Shown here: in pieces, positions 1 through 8,733 of the stretch
Numbering within the stretch: the first letter of the stretch is position 1
Layout of the letters: each line of letters begins with the position of its first letter
NCBI GenBank assembly: GCA_016212925.1
Contig: JACRDF010000011.1
Location: forward strand, 86,474-150,473
DNA from: Desulfomonile tiedjei
GTDB lineage: Bacteria; Desulfobacterota; Desulfomonilia; Desulfomonilales; Desulfomonilaceae
DNA: 64,000 nucleotides
Direction: 5' to 3'
Made by a program: the position numbers and the translations under genes
The notes under the pieces: generated by a model
What the model saw: the letters and a program-made list of their open reading frames with translations, nothing else
What the model was told of the DNA's origin: nothing
Database searches by the model: none

Positions 1-119
1 CATAGGGCGACGACCAGGATTGTCAGGAAGGGAAGGCGCATTTTTTCCGTTCGTCTGTTTTTCAGAATGTTGCGGAATTTTTTCCAGCGCGGGCTCAGAA
101 GAAGGAGAATTTCGCTCAT
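1..119 (-). CDS. N-terminal fragment of a probable membrane protein
   Basis: This reading frame runs off the left edge of the window; only about 39 residues are visible. The start is ATG at 119 with an AAGGA Shine-Dalgarno six bases upstream. The fragment has a basic cytoplasmic stretch rich in Lys and Arg, followed by the beginning of a hydrophobic segment, which suggests an integral membrane protein such as an ABC-type exporter subunit. The family cannot be named from so little. It lies downstream of tatB on the same strand. It is not TatC by its visible start, although tatC often follows tatB. Confidence 0.45.
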   Translation of the reverse strand, partial: MSEILLLLSPRWKKFRNILKNRRTEKMRLPFLTILVVAL

Positions 120-275
120 AGCCAATCCTTCAGATTTCTCGTGCGGGCTGACATGACGTTGCTAAGACACAATCGTATGGTACTCGCCGGCCTTACAGTT
201 TTCCCATTCGAGAAGCCGGTCTCGTTGTCCCTCTGTAGCTTGGGGAATTCAACGAACGTTCGATCCCATTGAAGG

Positions 276-755
276 CTATTTTGATTTATCCTCGGGTTTG
301 CTTTCGGCATCGAGGGTCTTGGCTTGCGCTTGACCAGGGTTCGCTTGCACAGGCTGGTCCCCAACCGCATCCTTTTGGATTTCATCCAAGGCGGGTTCTT
401 TAAACTCCTCTGCGTTGGCGGCCGAAGCTTCGTCCGGCTTTTCTTCTTCTTTGGAGCTTTCCAGCAGGTCCGCGTAGAAATCCGGCCCTGATTTCTCGCC
501 GGGAGAAGGGATCAGGCCCTGATCCTTTGGCGGAGACGGAGTCGGCTCAGGTTTATGAGTCGGCGGTTCCGGGTAGTGATTCGTGGAGGTCAGCGCGTCC
601 AGGTCGACCGAATTGCGAACATCCGATGCCATCTTTTGGATTTCCCGGTACAATTTCCCCAATACCCGAGCAGTTTCCGTAAGCTGCTTCGGGCCCAGAA
701 CAATCAGGGCCACCACCAGGATCAAAACCACTTCCCACATTGATATGCCGAACAC
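276..755 (-). CDS. tatB: Sec-independent protein translocase TatB-like protein
   Basis: This is a 159-residue TatA/TatB-family subunit of the twin-arginine translocase, which exports folded and often cofactor-loaded proteins. It has the typical layout: a short N-terminal membrane helix (about residues 6-20), the hinge motif LGPKQL, an amphipathic helix to about residue 50, and a long acidic, proline-rich cytoplasmic tail. The N-terminus (MFGISMWE) and the length favour TatB over TatA. Two likely Tat substrates lie elsewhere in the window, the molybdoenzyme at 34923-37091 and the cyanate-binding protein at 39839-41248. No tatC follows directly. Confidence 0.85.
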   Translation of the reverse strand: MFGISMWEVVLILVVALIVLGPKQLTETARVLGKLYREIQKMASDVRNSVDLDALTSTNHYPEPPTHKPEPTPSPPKDQGLIPSPGEKSGPDFYADLLESSKEEEKPDEASAANAEEFKEPALDEIQKDAVGDQPVQANPGQAQAKTLDAESKPEDKSK

Positions 756-838
756 GGAACAGTCTCCAGTCTGGTCTAATTTGCATCATTGTAGCACAAG
801 ACGCTTTTCAACACTAAGTTCGTCGACTTCGTGGCCCC

Positions 839-1303
839 CTAGACCTCACCTTCCGTGGAGACAACCCTGTCCACATAAAATATGTCCATGTAATAAGGAC
901 CCCCGCCCCAGGACTCTATCAGCAGCGATATATTCCCAATGAGGGCGTCCAGCCGCGCATCCAACGAGCTAAAGGCGGTGCCTTCATCCGACAAAGGCTG
1001 CATCCAATCCAAGACCGCGGCCCTCAAACATATTTTGACCTCGAACCCCTGGCCCGCTTTCATTATGATCACTTGACCGCAGTGATTCTTCTCTTCCAGC
1101 GCATCCGGATGTTTAATATCGTACAATTCCACGTCGAGGCCGCGAATAGTGCGGAGAAGTTCCACTTTTCGCATTTCCCGATCAAAGAGGATTTCGGATT
1201 TCTCGTTACAGGTCCCGCAAAGTGCGGCTTCGTCTTTTGGCAAGGTAGCTTCGTTGTCTCCGCAAATCGCGCAAACTCGATCCGACGAGACTGGTAAAGA
1301 CAT
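839..1303 (-). CDS. Hypothetical protein with N-terminal CxxC zinc-ribbon
   Basis: This 154-residue protein is not one I recognise. Two CxxC pairs near the N-terminus (CAIC at about residues 11-14 and CGTC at about 29-32) are spaced like a small zinc ribbon. The rest looks like a compact alpha/beta domain with two further cysteines and no signal peptide or membrane segment. It sits 83 bp upstream of tatB on the same strand and may be co-transcribed. The start is ATG at 1303. Confidence 0.6.
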   Translation of the reverse strand: MSLPVSSDRVCAICGDNEATLPKDEAALCGTCNEKSEILFDREMRKVELLRTIRGLDVELYDIKHPDALEEKNHCGQVIIMKAGQGFEVKICLRAAVLDWMQPLSDEGTAFSSLDARLDALIGNISLLIESWGGGPYYMDIFYVDRVVSTEGEV

Positions 1304-1390
1304 GACCCTCTCTCCTGTAAACCGCTGCGGCTCGGACTTGCTCCATTTGATTCATGTTGTGGAAAGTCGCTTGGTGTATGATAGCATTGC

Positions 1391-1633
1391 GTGTCGGCCT
1401 TGCAAAGGAGAACAATCGGCCCTGTGGATCGTTGGCGTGGCGACTTTGCCGCCTCTACCGATCCGGTCGCCGGCAGTACCGAAGATTTGAACGGAATCCC
1501 GGGACCGCTCGGTCATGCGGGGGAAGCGGAGCCGTCAACCGGCGGCGGGCAAGTTGCCGGCACTAACGTGGGCGGCACTTCCGAATTCCCCCGCGTAACT
1601 GGAGGCTTACAAACGCTTGCACAAATTCCTTGA
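1391..1633 (+). CDS. Doubtful small Gly/Pro-rich reading frame
   Basis: This open frame of about 80 codons lies in the 460-bp gap between the zinc-ribbon protein and the next genes. Third codon positions are fairly GC-rich, as in the neighbours, and an AAGGAG lies near codon 5. The predicted product is disordered and rich in Gly, Pro, Ser and Thr, with no recognisable family. I see no convincing ribosome binding site for the first GTG. It may be chance; I list it because the stretch holds nothing else. Confidence 0.2.
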   Translation: MSALQRRTIGPVDRWRGDFAASTDPVAGSTEDLNGIPGPLGHAGEAEPSTGGGQVAGTNVGGTSEFPRVTGGLQTLAQIP

Positions 1634-1765
1634 CAGACGCGCTGAGGAGATTTAGAAGCGACTTTACAGCAACGCAACACGGGATTGTCAGCCTTGATAT
1701 TTCCGTCCTAACTTGGGAAGCCCTGAAATACCGTGTAGCAGCGCCATCCAAGGAGAATTATATCC

Positions 1766-2050
1766 ATGGCATCCATAACTGATCTTTGCTGGACGAGCGC
1801 AGAAGAGCTTTTCAGAGATCTCGACCTTGACGTGCTTTACACCCGGCAAATCAGAGCCGTGGGTGCGGAGTACTGCACCAACTATCCTTACCTTCTTTTG
1901 GTTTACACCGGCAAGATAACCATAGGAATTAGCCTCGGCCCCAGCTTTGAGTCCTCTGACGGAGCACGCCGTTCCGCTGGCGACAAAGAGCGCCATGGTC
2001 ACGACGGCCCTTATTCTCCGTGGCACCCGCGGAAGGAGCCGCCTGAGTGA
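1766..2050 (+). CDS. Possible small protein, start-stop coupled to the cupin gene
   Basis: This 94-codon frame has an AAGGAG ten bases before its ATG. It ends in a GTGA overlap with the next gene, which suggests translational coupling. The C-terminal third is a low-complexity charged stretch that does not look like a folded domain. The opposite strand (1688-2026) carries a competing 112-codon frame with a lipobox-like N-terminus (ASGTAC), but that frame has a GTG start and no ribosome binding site. At most one of the two is likely real; the plus strand is slightly favoured. Confidence 0.35.
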   Translation: MASITDLCWTSAEELFRDLDLDVLYTRQIRAVGAEYCTNYPYLLLVYTGKITIGISLGPSFESSDGARRSAGDKERHGHDGPYSPWHPRKEPPE

Positions 2051-2373
2051 AATTGTTCGACCTGGAGCGTCGCGCCCGTACTCAGGGGGGCGAATATGTT
2101 CTAGGGGAAAAAGATCTCCATTCCACTGCGTGCTACCTGGTTTTCGGTATCCTTCAAGGGGGTGAAGGAGATCGGCTCGTAAAGGCCGGCAAGGGGTACG
2201 AAGAGATCTTATGCGCAGTGGGGGGGCCTCTAGTGATGCACACCACCAGCGGAAAAATCACTCTGCCCCGCGGTCATGCAGTGCATGTCAAGGAAGACGA
2301 CTCATTCGTTATCTCCAATCCATCCGGCGATCCCGTGATTTATGTGACGGCCGGCGGGGCCGTTGTCCAATGA
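2047..2373 (+). CDS. Small cupin-fold protein
   Basis: This 108-residue protein consists mostly of one cupin-like beta-barrel: a glycine-rich turn (GGEGDRLVKAGKGYEEI), a middle strand region with a metal-site-like spacing, and a C-terminal VHVKEDDSFVISNPS segment typical of sensor-type cupins. The classical histidine cluster is incomplete, so metal binding and catalysis are uncertain. The start is GTG at 2047 with GGAAGGAG eight bases upstream; it overlaps the stop of the preceding small frame by 4 bp. The ligand is unknown. Confidence 0.6.
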   Translation: MKLFDLERRARTQGGEYVLGEKDLHSTACYLVFGILQGGEGDRLVKAGKGYEEILCAVGGPLVMHTTSGKITLPRGHAVHVKEDDSFVISNPSGDPVIYVTAGGAVVQ

Positions 2374-2520
2374 CATTTTACATATTAATGTTTAGGGACT
2401 TGTCCGTCCCGGCAAAAGTGGGGTGCCGGTTTGAGTATGCACGTTTGGGGCCTGTTGTTGTTTCTAATTCCGTTTGACCGCGTGGTGACCCCGAAAGACT
2501 GAACGTTTACTGCTTATAGA

Positions 2521-2549
2521 TTGAAAGCCTCTCAGGAAATTGATATCTT
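2521..2549 (+). promoter_or_regulatory. Sigma-70 promoter of tRNA-Leu
   Basis: TTGAAA (2521-2526) and TATCTT (2544-2549) are separated by 17 bp. The -10 box ends 20 bp before the mature 5' end of tRNA-Leu, which places transcription start just upstream of the tRNA. Confidence 0.5.
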
Positions 2550-2568
2550 GGTGATGACTCCGGTAGGC

Positions 2569-2656
2569 GCCTGAGTGGTGGAATAGGTAGACACAAGGGA
2601 CTTAAAATCCCTTGGGGCTAGTCCCCGTGACGGTTCGAGTCCGTCCTCAGGCACCA
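2569..2656 (+). tRNA. tRNA-Leu (anticodon UAA)
   Basis: The acceptor arms GCCTGAG (2569-2575) and CTCAGGC (2646-2652) pair perfectly, followed by discriminator A and an encoded CCA (2654-2656). The anticodon loop CTTAAAA places the anticodon TAA at 2603-2605. A long variable arm identifies a class II tRNA, as expected for leucine, and the T-arm GGTTCGAGTCC is canonical. Confidence 0.95.
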
Positions 2657-3313
2657 GTTCATCCAACAGCTAAACCTTTGGTATGATTTTTCCGGGCAGT
2701 TGTTCCGCTTTGACCCGGGGTGATCTTGTGTTGCTCCGGATATTATTGTTCGAGTCTCGGTGTATCGTCATTGTAAGTTTCAGCTCGTTTCCTATTAGGG
2801 AGAAAATACTGTTTCGGTTTATTGCGGATGCGAGTCATGCCTCGCTCAAGCACCGTCACGCCAATCGCGAGCTGCCTTTTCGACAAAGTTGATCCAGGTC
2901 ACACGCGTTGTCCCTGTGCAGGCTCGTTATGCGCCTATAAACCCACTGCTTCAGAGTGGTGGCCGGCCGCGACGACCGGATCGACCGATGCATCGCATTG
3001 AGGGTATTCAACAAGGCTCAAGCTTTTGGCACGGCTATAAAATAGAGTCTCAAATGTTTCCGCAGAATAGTCTACTTCATATTTTCAACATAGTGACATC
3101 ATTCTATATTCTCACTGGGAATGGTGGCGGAGTCATCGGCGGCAATGCCTTTTGCCTTGAAAATACGGGGCAATTCCGTAAATTGTTTGTTTTTTAGTCC
3201 CGGCTAATGTTATTTGCTTTCTGAGAAAAGTTTGCTTAACATACAAGAGGAGGCGGGTGACTTTATTTGGCGTAACACTGAGAAGTAATTGACGGAATTG
3301 GAAGGAGCAGCTG
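2657..3313 (+). other. Intergenic region, no supported gene
   Basis: This 657-bp stretch separates tRNA-Leu from the tandem-HTH gene. It is more AT-rich than its surroundings. The short open frames here (2683-2892, 2889-3197 and 3133-3528 on the minus strand) have erratic composition and no ribosome binding site. I see no RNA gene or clear repeat. It may be a remnant of an insertion next to a tRNA, but no att-like repeat of the tRNA 3' end was found nearby. Confidence 0.4.
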
Positions 3314-3895
3314 ATGAAAAAAGAAGCTCGTACGCAGGCCCAAAGAATGTTCCTCAAAGCCGGAGGAAAAATAACTAACCGAGAGATTGCAAAGGAAGTC
3401 AACGTCAACCCTCTCACCGTAGGTCGGTGGAAACGCGATGATGGCTGGGATTCGCAACTGAAGGGTACCCAGCAGCCTGAAGGCAAGGCGGCAGGAGGGG
3501 CCGTGCGAAAGAAAGCTGCTCGTGACAAGGCCCTGAAAATCTATCTCGACGCGGAAGGGAACCTAACTAACAAAGACCTCGCACGCCGTGTGGGAGTAAG
3601 CCCCGCCACGATCAGCAAATGGAAAGATCAGGATCGTTGGATGGATCAGCTCAAACCTGCCAAGCTGGAGGCTCCCGAAGGAGCAGCAGAAGAGTTGGAG
3701 CTTGACATGGGAGAACTGGCATCGCCTGAGCAGATCATTCAGATCAATCGTCGAATTGACGGTCTTCTGCAACGGGACTTTTTGACCTCCGGCGAGCTGG
3801 CGGATCTCGCGCAAGCCAAGAACGACTTGTTGGCCGCAGTTGAGACCTATCTGGCCATTGTGCGCGAGGTGGGTGAAATCAAAGGTGCGGACTGA
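3314..3895 (+). CDS. Tandem HTH protein of the phage terminase small-subunit type
   Basis: This 193-residue protein has two consecutive copies of the same roughly 48-residue module (residues 2-49 and 65-113). Each copy has the pattern of the N-terminal HTH of PBSX-type terminase small subunits: TN.(E/D)(I/L)A..V.V.P.T(V/I)..WK...(G/R)W. A helical C-terminal region (about 135-193) follows. Terminase small subunits carry one such domain and recognise packaging sites; two in tandem suggests a DNA-binding protein re-used by the host. No large terminase or other phage gene is nearby. The ATG follows GGAAGGAG by about nine bases. Confidence 0.65.
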   Translation: MKKEARTQAQRMFLKAGGKITNREIAKEVNVNPLTVGRWKRDDGWDSQLKGTQQPEGKAAGGAVRKKAARDKALKIYLDAEGNLTNKDLARRVGVSPATISKWKDQDRWMDQLKPAKLEAPEGAAEELELDMGELASPEQIIQINRRIDGLLQRDFLTSGELADLAQAKNDLLAAVETYLAIVREVGEIKGAD

Positions 3896-3934
3896 CAGGT
3901 CGGCTTTTGGCGGGAACCACGTGAGGCCTTGCCG

Positions 3935-4750
3935 ATGATTTCCCCGGATGACATGCTGTTTATTTATGAGATTCGGGGGGAAGTGAAGGAAGACGTTTTT
4001 TCCGCACCTTCGTCTTACGTGGGCCGCTGGAACGAGGAAGAATTCTCTTATTTGTTCTTTACTGCTCCTGAAAACAATTATGTTAATTCGCTGATTTCCG
4101 CACAGGGCGGCATACTGAGTTCGCGCCATGAAATGAGATACCGCGACTGGCAGACTGGCGTTCCTCCAGCGGGACTGGCCGTCGGCAGCGTCGTTTTCGT
4201 TTCGGCCGATCATCCTGCACCGCCTTCCGGTTCATTGTTGTTGGACCCTTCGGTCGTCTTCGGTGACGGCAGCCATCCTACGACGGTTTCGTGCCTCCGC
4301 TTCATGGAGGAAATCATCCGGACGCGGTCGATAACCTCAATGCTGGACCTTGGGACGGGCAGTGGCATTCTTGCGTTGGCTGCCGCGGCCTTGGGCGTGG
4401 AGAGGATTACCGCGGTTGACAGAAACCACCTGGCAGCCCTCACCGCCAGAGAAAATGTGAGGTTGAACTCCCTTGCATCCAAGATAAATGTTGTGGAAAG
4501 TGAGTTAAGACTGTTCGTTGATGAGCCATTTGACCTCATTACCGCGAATTTGCCATTCAGTGTGTTGCGAGACTTGGTGCCTTTAAAAGGTGTCCCCCTG
4601 CATAAGACCTGGATCGTGTCCGGTATTGACGCCCCACAGAGCGAAGTGCTAATAGAGCTGTTTTCCGACCAGGGATTCGAATTGCTGGGCCAACATTCCG
4701 ACCCGCCCTGGGTGACTTTTGTGACGGTAAATAAATGCCTCGGCTACTGA
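3935..4750 (+). CDS. PrmA-like class I SAM-dependent methyltransferase
   Basis: The C-terminal two thirds match the ribosomal protein L11 methyltransferase (PrmA) family: FGDGSHPTT before the fold, the SAM-binding glycine loop LDLGTGSGILALAAA, the acidic residue in AVDRNHLA, and the substrate-side motif NLPF in place of the usual N-P-P-Y/NLL. The N-terminal portion differs from canonical PrmA, so L11 is only a possible substrate. I chose ATG at 3935 because GAGG lies eight bases upstream; a TTG two codons earlier is also in frame. Confidence 0.7.
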   Translation: MISPDDMLFIYEIRGEVKEDVFSAPSSYVGRWNEEEFSYLFFTAPENNYVNSLISAQGGILSSRHEMRYRDWQTGVPPAGLAVGSVVFVSADHPAPPSGSLLLDPSVVFGDGSHPTTVSCLRFMEEIIRTRSITSMLDLGTGSGILALAAAALGVERITAVDRNHLAALTARENVRLNSLASKINVVESELRLFVDEPFDLITANLPFSVLRDLVPLKGVPLHKTWIVSGIDAPQSEVLIELFSDQGFELLGQHSDPPWVTFVTVNKCLGY

Positions 4751-4876
4751 AGTAGCCGCCGGTTTATGGCAAGCAGGCTTTTCCTGTATCCTGTTTAAAA
4801 TCACAATCTTTTCATGACAGCCATCTGGCGAGAGCGAACGCCAATTCATGAATAACCCTTTGCGGAGAGTGAAATT

Positions 4877-6136
4877 ATGAAACAGCATTTTCAATCTCCT
4901 CCTTCGGGAGGGAAGTCCATCACATTGAAGCAGTCTGGTGAATTGACGGTTCCCGAGAATCCGATTGTTGGCTTCATTGAGGGCGACGGTGTGGGGCCCG
5001 ATATCTGGGCCGCGGCAAAGCCGGTATTTGATGCGGCCGTAGCTAAGGCATCCGGAGGTACACGCAAAATACAATGGTGGGAGCTGCCCGCGGGGGAAAA
5101 ATCCTTCCGCGCTTACGGTGAATATCTACCCGAGCATACCCTCGACGCTATCCAAAAAGCGGTAGTGGTCCTGAAAGGCCCTTTGACCACGCCGGTGGGC
5201 GGTGGATTCAGAAGCCTCAATGTCACGCTGAGGCAAAAACTGGACCTGTATGCATGTATTCGACCCGTGAGATATCTTCCCGGGACACCCTCCCCGGTTC
5301 TGCGGCCCCAAGACGTGGACATGGTGATTTTCCGGGAAAATACGGAAGATGTCTATGCGGGTATCGAATGGCCGTCAGGTAGTGCGGACGCGGCTAAGGT
5401 CATAGAATTCCTTCGCGACAAGATGGCCGTGCGGATTGACCCTGCTTCAGGCGTGGGCGTAAAGCCTATGAGCCCCCATGCAACGAGAAGGCTCGTGCGC
5501 CGAGCCCTCCAGTTCGCCCTGGAAAACGGCAAGAAGAGGGTTACCCTGGTTCACAAAGGGAACATCATGAAGTTTACCGAAGGGGCCTTTCGTGATTGGG
5601 GATATGAATTGGCCCAAGAGGAATTCGCGGATAAAGTGGTCTTGGAACGGGACCTTGCCGACATCCAGGGCGGAGCAATCCCTGAGGGGAAAATATTGCT
5701 GAACGATCGGATAGCGGACGCAATGTTTCAGCAGGTGCTGCTTCGTCCGAAGGAATATGAAGTCCTGGCCATGCCGAATCTCAACGGTGATTACCTTTCG
5801 GATGCTCTCGCAGCACAAGTGGGCGGGCTGGGCATGGCTCCCGGCGCGAACATAGGCGATAGTTGTGCGATTTTTGAAGCCACGCACGGCAGCGCTCCAA
5901 AATACGCAGGTCTTGACAAGGTCAATCCGGGCTCCCTGCTGCTGTCGGGTGCGATGATGCTCGATCACATGGGATGGGAAAAAGAGGCCGGTCTGATCGT
6001 TTCAGCAATGTCTGCCGCGATTCAGGCCGGCACAGTGACTTACGACCTCGCTCGATTGATGCCGGGCTCCAAGGAAGTGTCCTGCTCGGGATTCGGAAGG
6101 GCCGTGATAGAACGAATGGAGGACATTGCCGTCTAA
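4877..6136 (+). CDS. icd: Isocitrate dehydrogenase (NADP-type)
   Basis: This 419-residue protein aligns throughout with E. coli Icd. It catalyses oxidative decarboxylation of isocitrate to 2-oxoglutarate in the cytoplasm. Diagnostic stretches include [15 protein letters not shown] (substrate-binding Ser region), [33 protein letters not shown], and [14 protein letters not shown] with the downstream [13 protein letters not shown] nucleotide loop. The length is normal. It is flanked by non-coding gaps and probably transcribed alone. An NADP-type bacterial ICDH fits either an oxidative or a biosynthetic TCA role. Confidence 0.95.
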   Translation: MKQHFQSPPSGGKSITLKQSGELTVPENPIVGFIEGDGVGPDIWAAAKPVFDAAVAKASGGTRKIQWWELPAGEKSFRAYGEYLPEHTLDAIQKAVVVLKGPLTTPVGGGFRSLNVTLRQKLDLYACIRPVRYLPGTPSPVLRPQDVDMVIFRENTEDVYAGIEWPSGSADAAKVIEFLRDKMAVRIDPASGVGVKPMSPHATRRLVRRALQFALENGKKRVTLVHKGNIMKFTEGAFRDWGYELAQEEFADKVVLERDLADIQGGAIPEGKILLNDRIADAMFQQVLLRPKEYEVLAMPNLNGDYLSDALAAQVGGLGMAPGANIGDSCAIFEATHGSAPKYAGLDKVNPGSLLLSGAMMLDHMGWEKEAGLIVSAMSAAIQAGTVTYDLARLMPGSKEVSCSGFGRAVIERMEDIAV

Positions 6137-6191
6137 GGTAGAATACGGGGTAAGCCTCAGTGGACGACAGACGGTTAAGTGCGAATGAAAC

Positions 6192-6220
6192 AAGACAATA
6201 CCTTTTGCTGCGTCTATAAT
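6192..6220 (+). promoter_or_regulatory. Probable promoter of the adenylate cyclase gene
   Basis: A perfect TATAAT (6215-6220) lies 17 bp downstream of AAGACA (6192-6197, four of six matches to TTGACA). This would give a leader of roughly 70 nt before the ATG at 6298. Confidence 0.4.
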
Positions 6221-6297
6221 TTATCCGGGAATCCCATTCGGCAACGGGGTCATCGTGTCCATCACGTGGAAACCCTGTGATGCGAGAACAGTAAACC

Positions 6298-8376
6298 ATG
6301 AGGAAGCTCCGTAACAAGTTTCTCGTGTACATTCTGCTCCCTGTCATCGTCATAATTTCTCTGGCAGGTATCCTCTCTTTCGTGATTGCTCGCCAGATCG
6401 TATTGCAGCAAATGACGGAACTGGCTACGCTTGGCTTGCAGCAGGCCGCGGATGAGATCGATTCGGGTTTGTCAGTGGGAATCCAGACATTGAAAGTCTC
6501 TTCCATGGAGGCGGGCATGGTGGACTTCACCGATGCCCAATACAGGCATCTCTTTCTCCAAATTGCGAGCCAATTCCCTGTAGAATGTGCGTTCGTGGCC
6601 TTTCCGGACGGAAGATTCATTTCCGGCCTGGAACAGAGGGAGATACCTCAAGGATACGAACCTCGCCTCTTACCGTGGTATCAAGCCGCGCTCGATAGTG
6701 ATGACACCGTTGTGAGCGCGTCTTATTTATCGCCTTTTTCATCTGAACTTGTGATGACGGTAGCGCAAAAGGTGGCTGACCCAAGCGGGGAAGTCAAGGG
6801 GGTCCTGGGGTTCAACGTGCCGCTGTCCACCATACGACAGAAGCTGCCAAGAATTAAAATCTTGGAAAAGCACAGAGGAACCGTCTTTTCCATATTTCGA
6901 CGTGACGGCCGATATATTATTCACAGCAGCGAAGAAAAAATCGGCCACAAGCTGGGAGAATCGAGTGCCGATCTCCACGTCAGGATGCGGCAAGCCTTGG
7001 GCGCAGACCAGAATCGGTGGAGTTCGGTTGGAACCGTGGATGAGGCCTTCTGGTACGGCGGCTTCCAGAAAACCCGCCAGGGAGATCTATTCGTAGGTCT
7101 GGAGGTGCCTCTGGCCGAGGCCGTAGCGCCGATTTTGAAGTTGGCGTGGGCTTACCTGGGCCTGGGATTGGCGTCGATTCTCGTGCTCTCAGTGGTTTTG
7201 GTGAAGATGGCGCACAAGATCGCTCGGCCGATCAATATGCTTTCCGAGGCTGCTTCTCGACTGAGCCGAGGAAACTACGAACAGGTTCTGCCTGTGATCT
7301 CACGAGACGAACTGGGCCACCTTGTGGAGGCCTTCAACACTATGGCTGCCGGTCTCAGGCAGCGTGACTTTATCAGGGATACTTTCGGCAGGTACCTAAC
7401 TCAGGATGTCGTTGACCAACTGTTGGAGGCGGAGGACGGGTTGAAGCTCGGCGGTGAAAACCGGGAGATTTCGATCCTTATTTCCGATGTGAGGGGCTTC
7501 ACTGCCCTCACTGCCGAAATGCCGGCTGAGGCGGTCCTCCGTCTTTTGAACCGTTACCTGGGGAAAATGGTCGAAATTCTGTTGGATCATGGCGGCACTG
7601 TGGACGAGATCGAAGGAGACGGCATTCTGGCCTTTTTCGGCGCGCCCACACCCATGGAGGACCATCCCGCTCGTGCGATTGCTTGCGCGATCGAAATGCA
7701 GGCGGCGATGGACCACATAAATGCCATGAACCAGGCTGACGGGCTTCCACGGCTGGAAATGGGCATCGCAGTAAACACAGGGTCGGTAGTCGTTGGCAAC
7801 ATAGGCTCGGAAAGACGGACCAAATACGGAATTGTGGGCTCTGAAGTAAATTTTGCCGGCCGCATAGAATCCTACGCGGTTGGAGGGGAGGTGCTTGTCA
7901 GTAATTCCGCCTTTGACCGAGTCCGCGAGATTGCCCAATTGCGGGACGTGATCCGCGTCCGTATGAAAGGTATTCGTGAGTCGGTGAGTCTTTATAGCCT
8001 CCGCGCGATGGCCGGCCCTTATAATGTTCAGCTTCCCGACACCGTGGATGTTCCGGTGCGGGTTGAGGAGAAAATTCCGTTCAGGATGTGTCGTATTGAT
8101 GAAAACATTGTCCGACCTGTGGAAGGGTTGGTCTGGATAACCCACTTGTCGGAGAACTCAGCGGTGATCCTGGCCCCTAAAGCGATCCTGGTCCGAGAAG
8201 AGATCAGAATGGAATTGATGGAAGATTCTCATGACGGCTCACCAAGCGAGTTGTTCGCGAAGGTCCTGACTGTCGCGGAGGCCTCAGAACAGCATGAGGC
8301 AACGGTGCGATTCACGTTTGTATCTCCAGGACTGCGCCGCTTGTTCAGATCCGCATTGCGTGCACCCACCCCGTAA
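6298..8376 (+). CDS. Membrane adenylate/guanylate cyclase with Cache, HAMP and C-terminal PilZ-like domain
   Basis: This 692-residue class III nucleotide cyclase is membrane-bound. An N-terminal helix (about 8-33) leads into a periplasmic double-Cache-like sensor (about 40-275), a second helix (about 281-303), a HAMP linker (about 305-357) and a cyclase domain starting near residue 390. The metal-binding motif SDVRGFTAL and the later DEIEGDGILAFFG are intact, so catalysis is expected; cAMP is the more likely product. After the cyclase domain a further ~90 residues (about 600-690) resemble a PilZ-like beta-barrel, an unusual addition. A cyclic-nucleotide-binding protein is encoded at 54285-56216. 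Confidence 0.85.
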   Translation: MRKLRNKFLVYILLPVIVIISLAGILSFVIARQIVLQQMTELATLGLQQAADEIDSGLSVGIQTLKVSSMEAGMVDFTDAQYRHLFLQIASQFPVECAFVAFPDGRFISGLEQREIPQGYEPRLLPWYQAALDSDDTVVSASYLSPFSSELVMTVAQKVADPSGEVKGVLGFNVPLSTIRQKLPRIKILEKHRGTVFSIFRRDGRYIIHSSEEKIGHKLGESSADLHVRMRQALGADQNRWSSVGTVDEAFWYGGFQKTRQGDLFVGLEVPLAEAVAPILKLAWAYLGLGLASILVLSVVLVKMAHKIARPINMLSEAASRLSRGNYEQVLPVISRDELGHLVEAFNTMAAGLRQRDFIRDTFGRYLTQDVVDQLLEAEDGLKLGGENREISILISDVRGFTALTAEMPAEAVLRLLNRYLGKMVEILLDHGGTVDEIEGDGILAFFGAPTPMEDHPARAIACAIEMQAAMDHINAMNQADGLPRLEMGIAVNTGSVVVGNIGSERRTKYGIVGSEVNFAGRIESYAVGGEVLVSNSAFDRVREIAQLRDVIRVRMKGIRESVSLYSLRAMAGPYNVQLPDTVDVPVRVEEKIPFRMCRIDENIVRPVEGLVWITHLSENSAVILAPKAILVREEIRMELMEDSHDGSPSELFAKVLTVAEASEQHEATVRFTFVSPGLRRLFRSALRAPTP

Positions 8377-8733
8377 AAAGTCTTGACTTCGGTCTTGCTC
8401 TTGGCCTATCCTCAACCTTCACCGCGACCGGAATATCTTAATAGTTTGTTGTTTGTTGTGTGAATGGAGGGTTGAGGGATACCCCGTCCCGGGAAACTTT
8501 TTTCCGGTGGGCGGCCTCCCGGGATGGGGCATACACTCTCAGCCAAGTTTGTAGGCAGAATGGACAAGCTGCCGGTTCCAAACGGCCTGGGTCCCGACTA
8601 AATTGGTTGCAGCGGACACCCCAAATCCCGAACCAAATCATCTTGTTCCCGCCCGACGAGGGAATTCATTCCGTGATGTGACGTTTCCCACCACTGTTTC
8701 CTCGATCACAAAATCCCGATGCTAAGGTGAGTT
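8377..8733 (+). other. Intergenic region, no supported gene
   Basis: This 357-bp stretch lies between the cyclase and the heptose kinase gene. A minus-strand frame (8438-8641) starts like a small zinc-ribbon protein (MIWFGIWG, then CPFC) but degenerates, so it may be a decayed gene. A plus-strand frame (8460-8681) has no family resemblance. I see no clear terminator. Confidence 0.35.

Noticed and set aside
1688..2026. Minus-strand lipoprotein-like frame
   Set aside because: It has a lipobox-like ASGTAC but starts at GTG without a ribosome binding site; the opposite frame has a good one and is coupled to the cupin gene. Not fully excluded.
8438..8641. Minus-strand frame starting like a small zinc-ribbon protein
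   Set aside because: The first residues (MIWFGIWG) and one CPFC are suggestive, but the second cysteine pair is missing and the ribosome binding site is weak.
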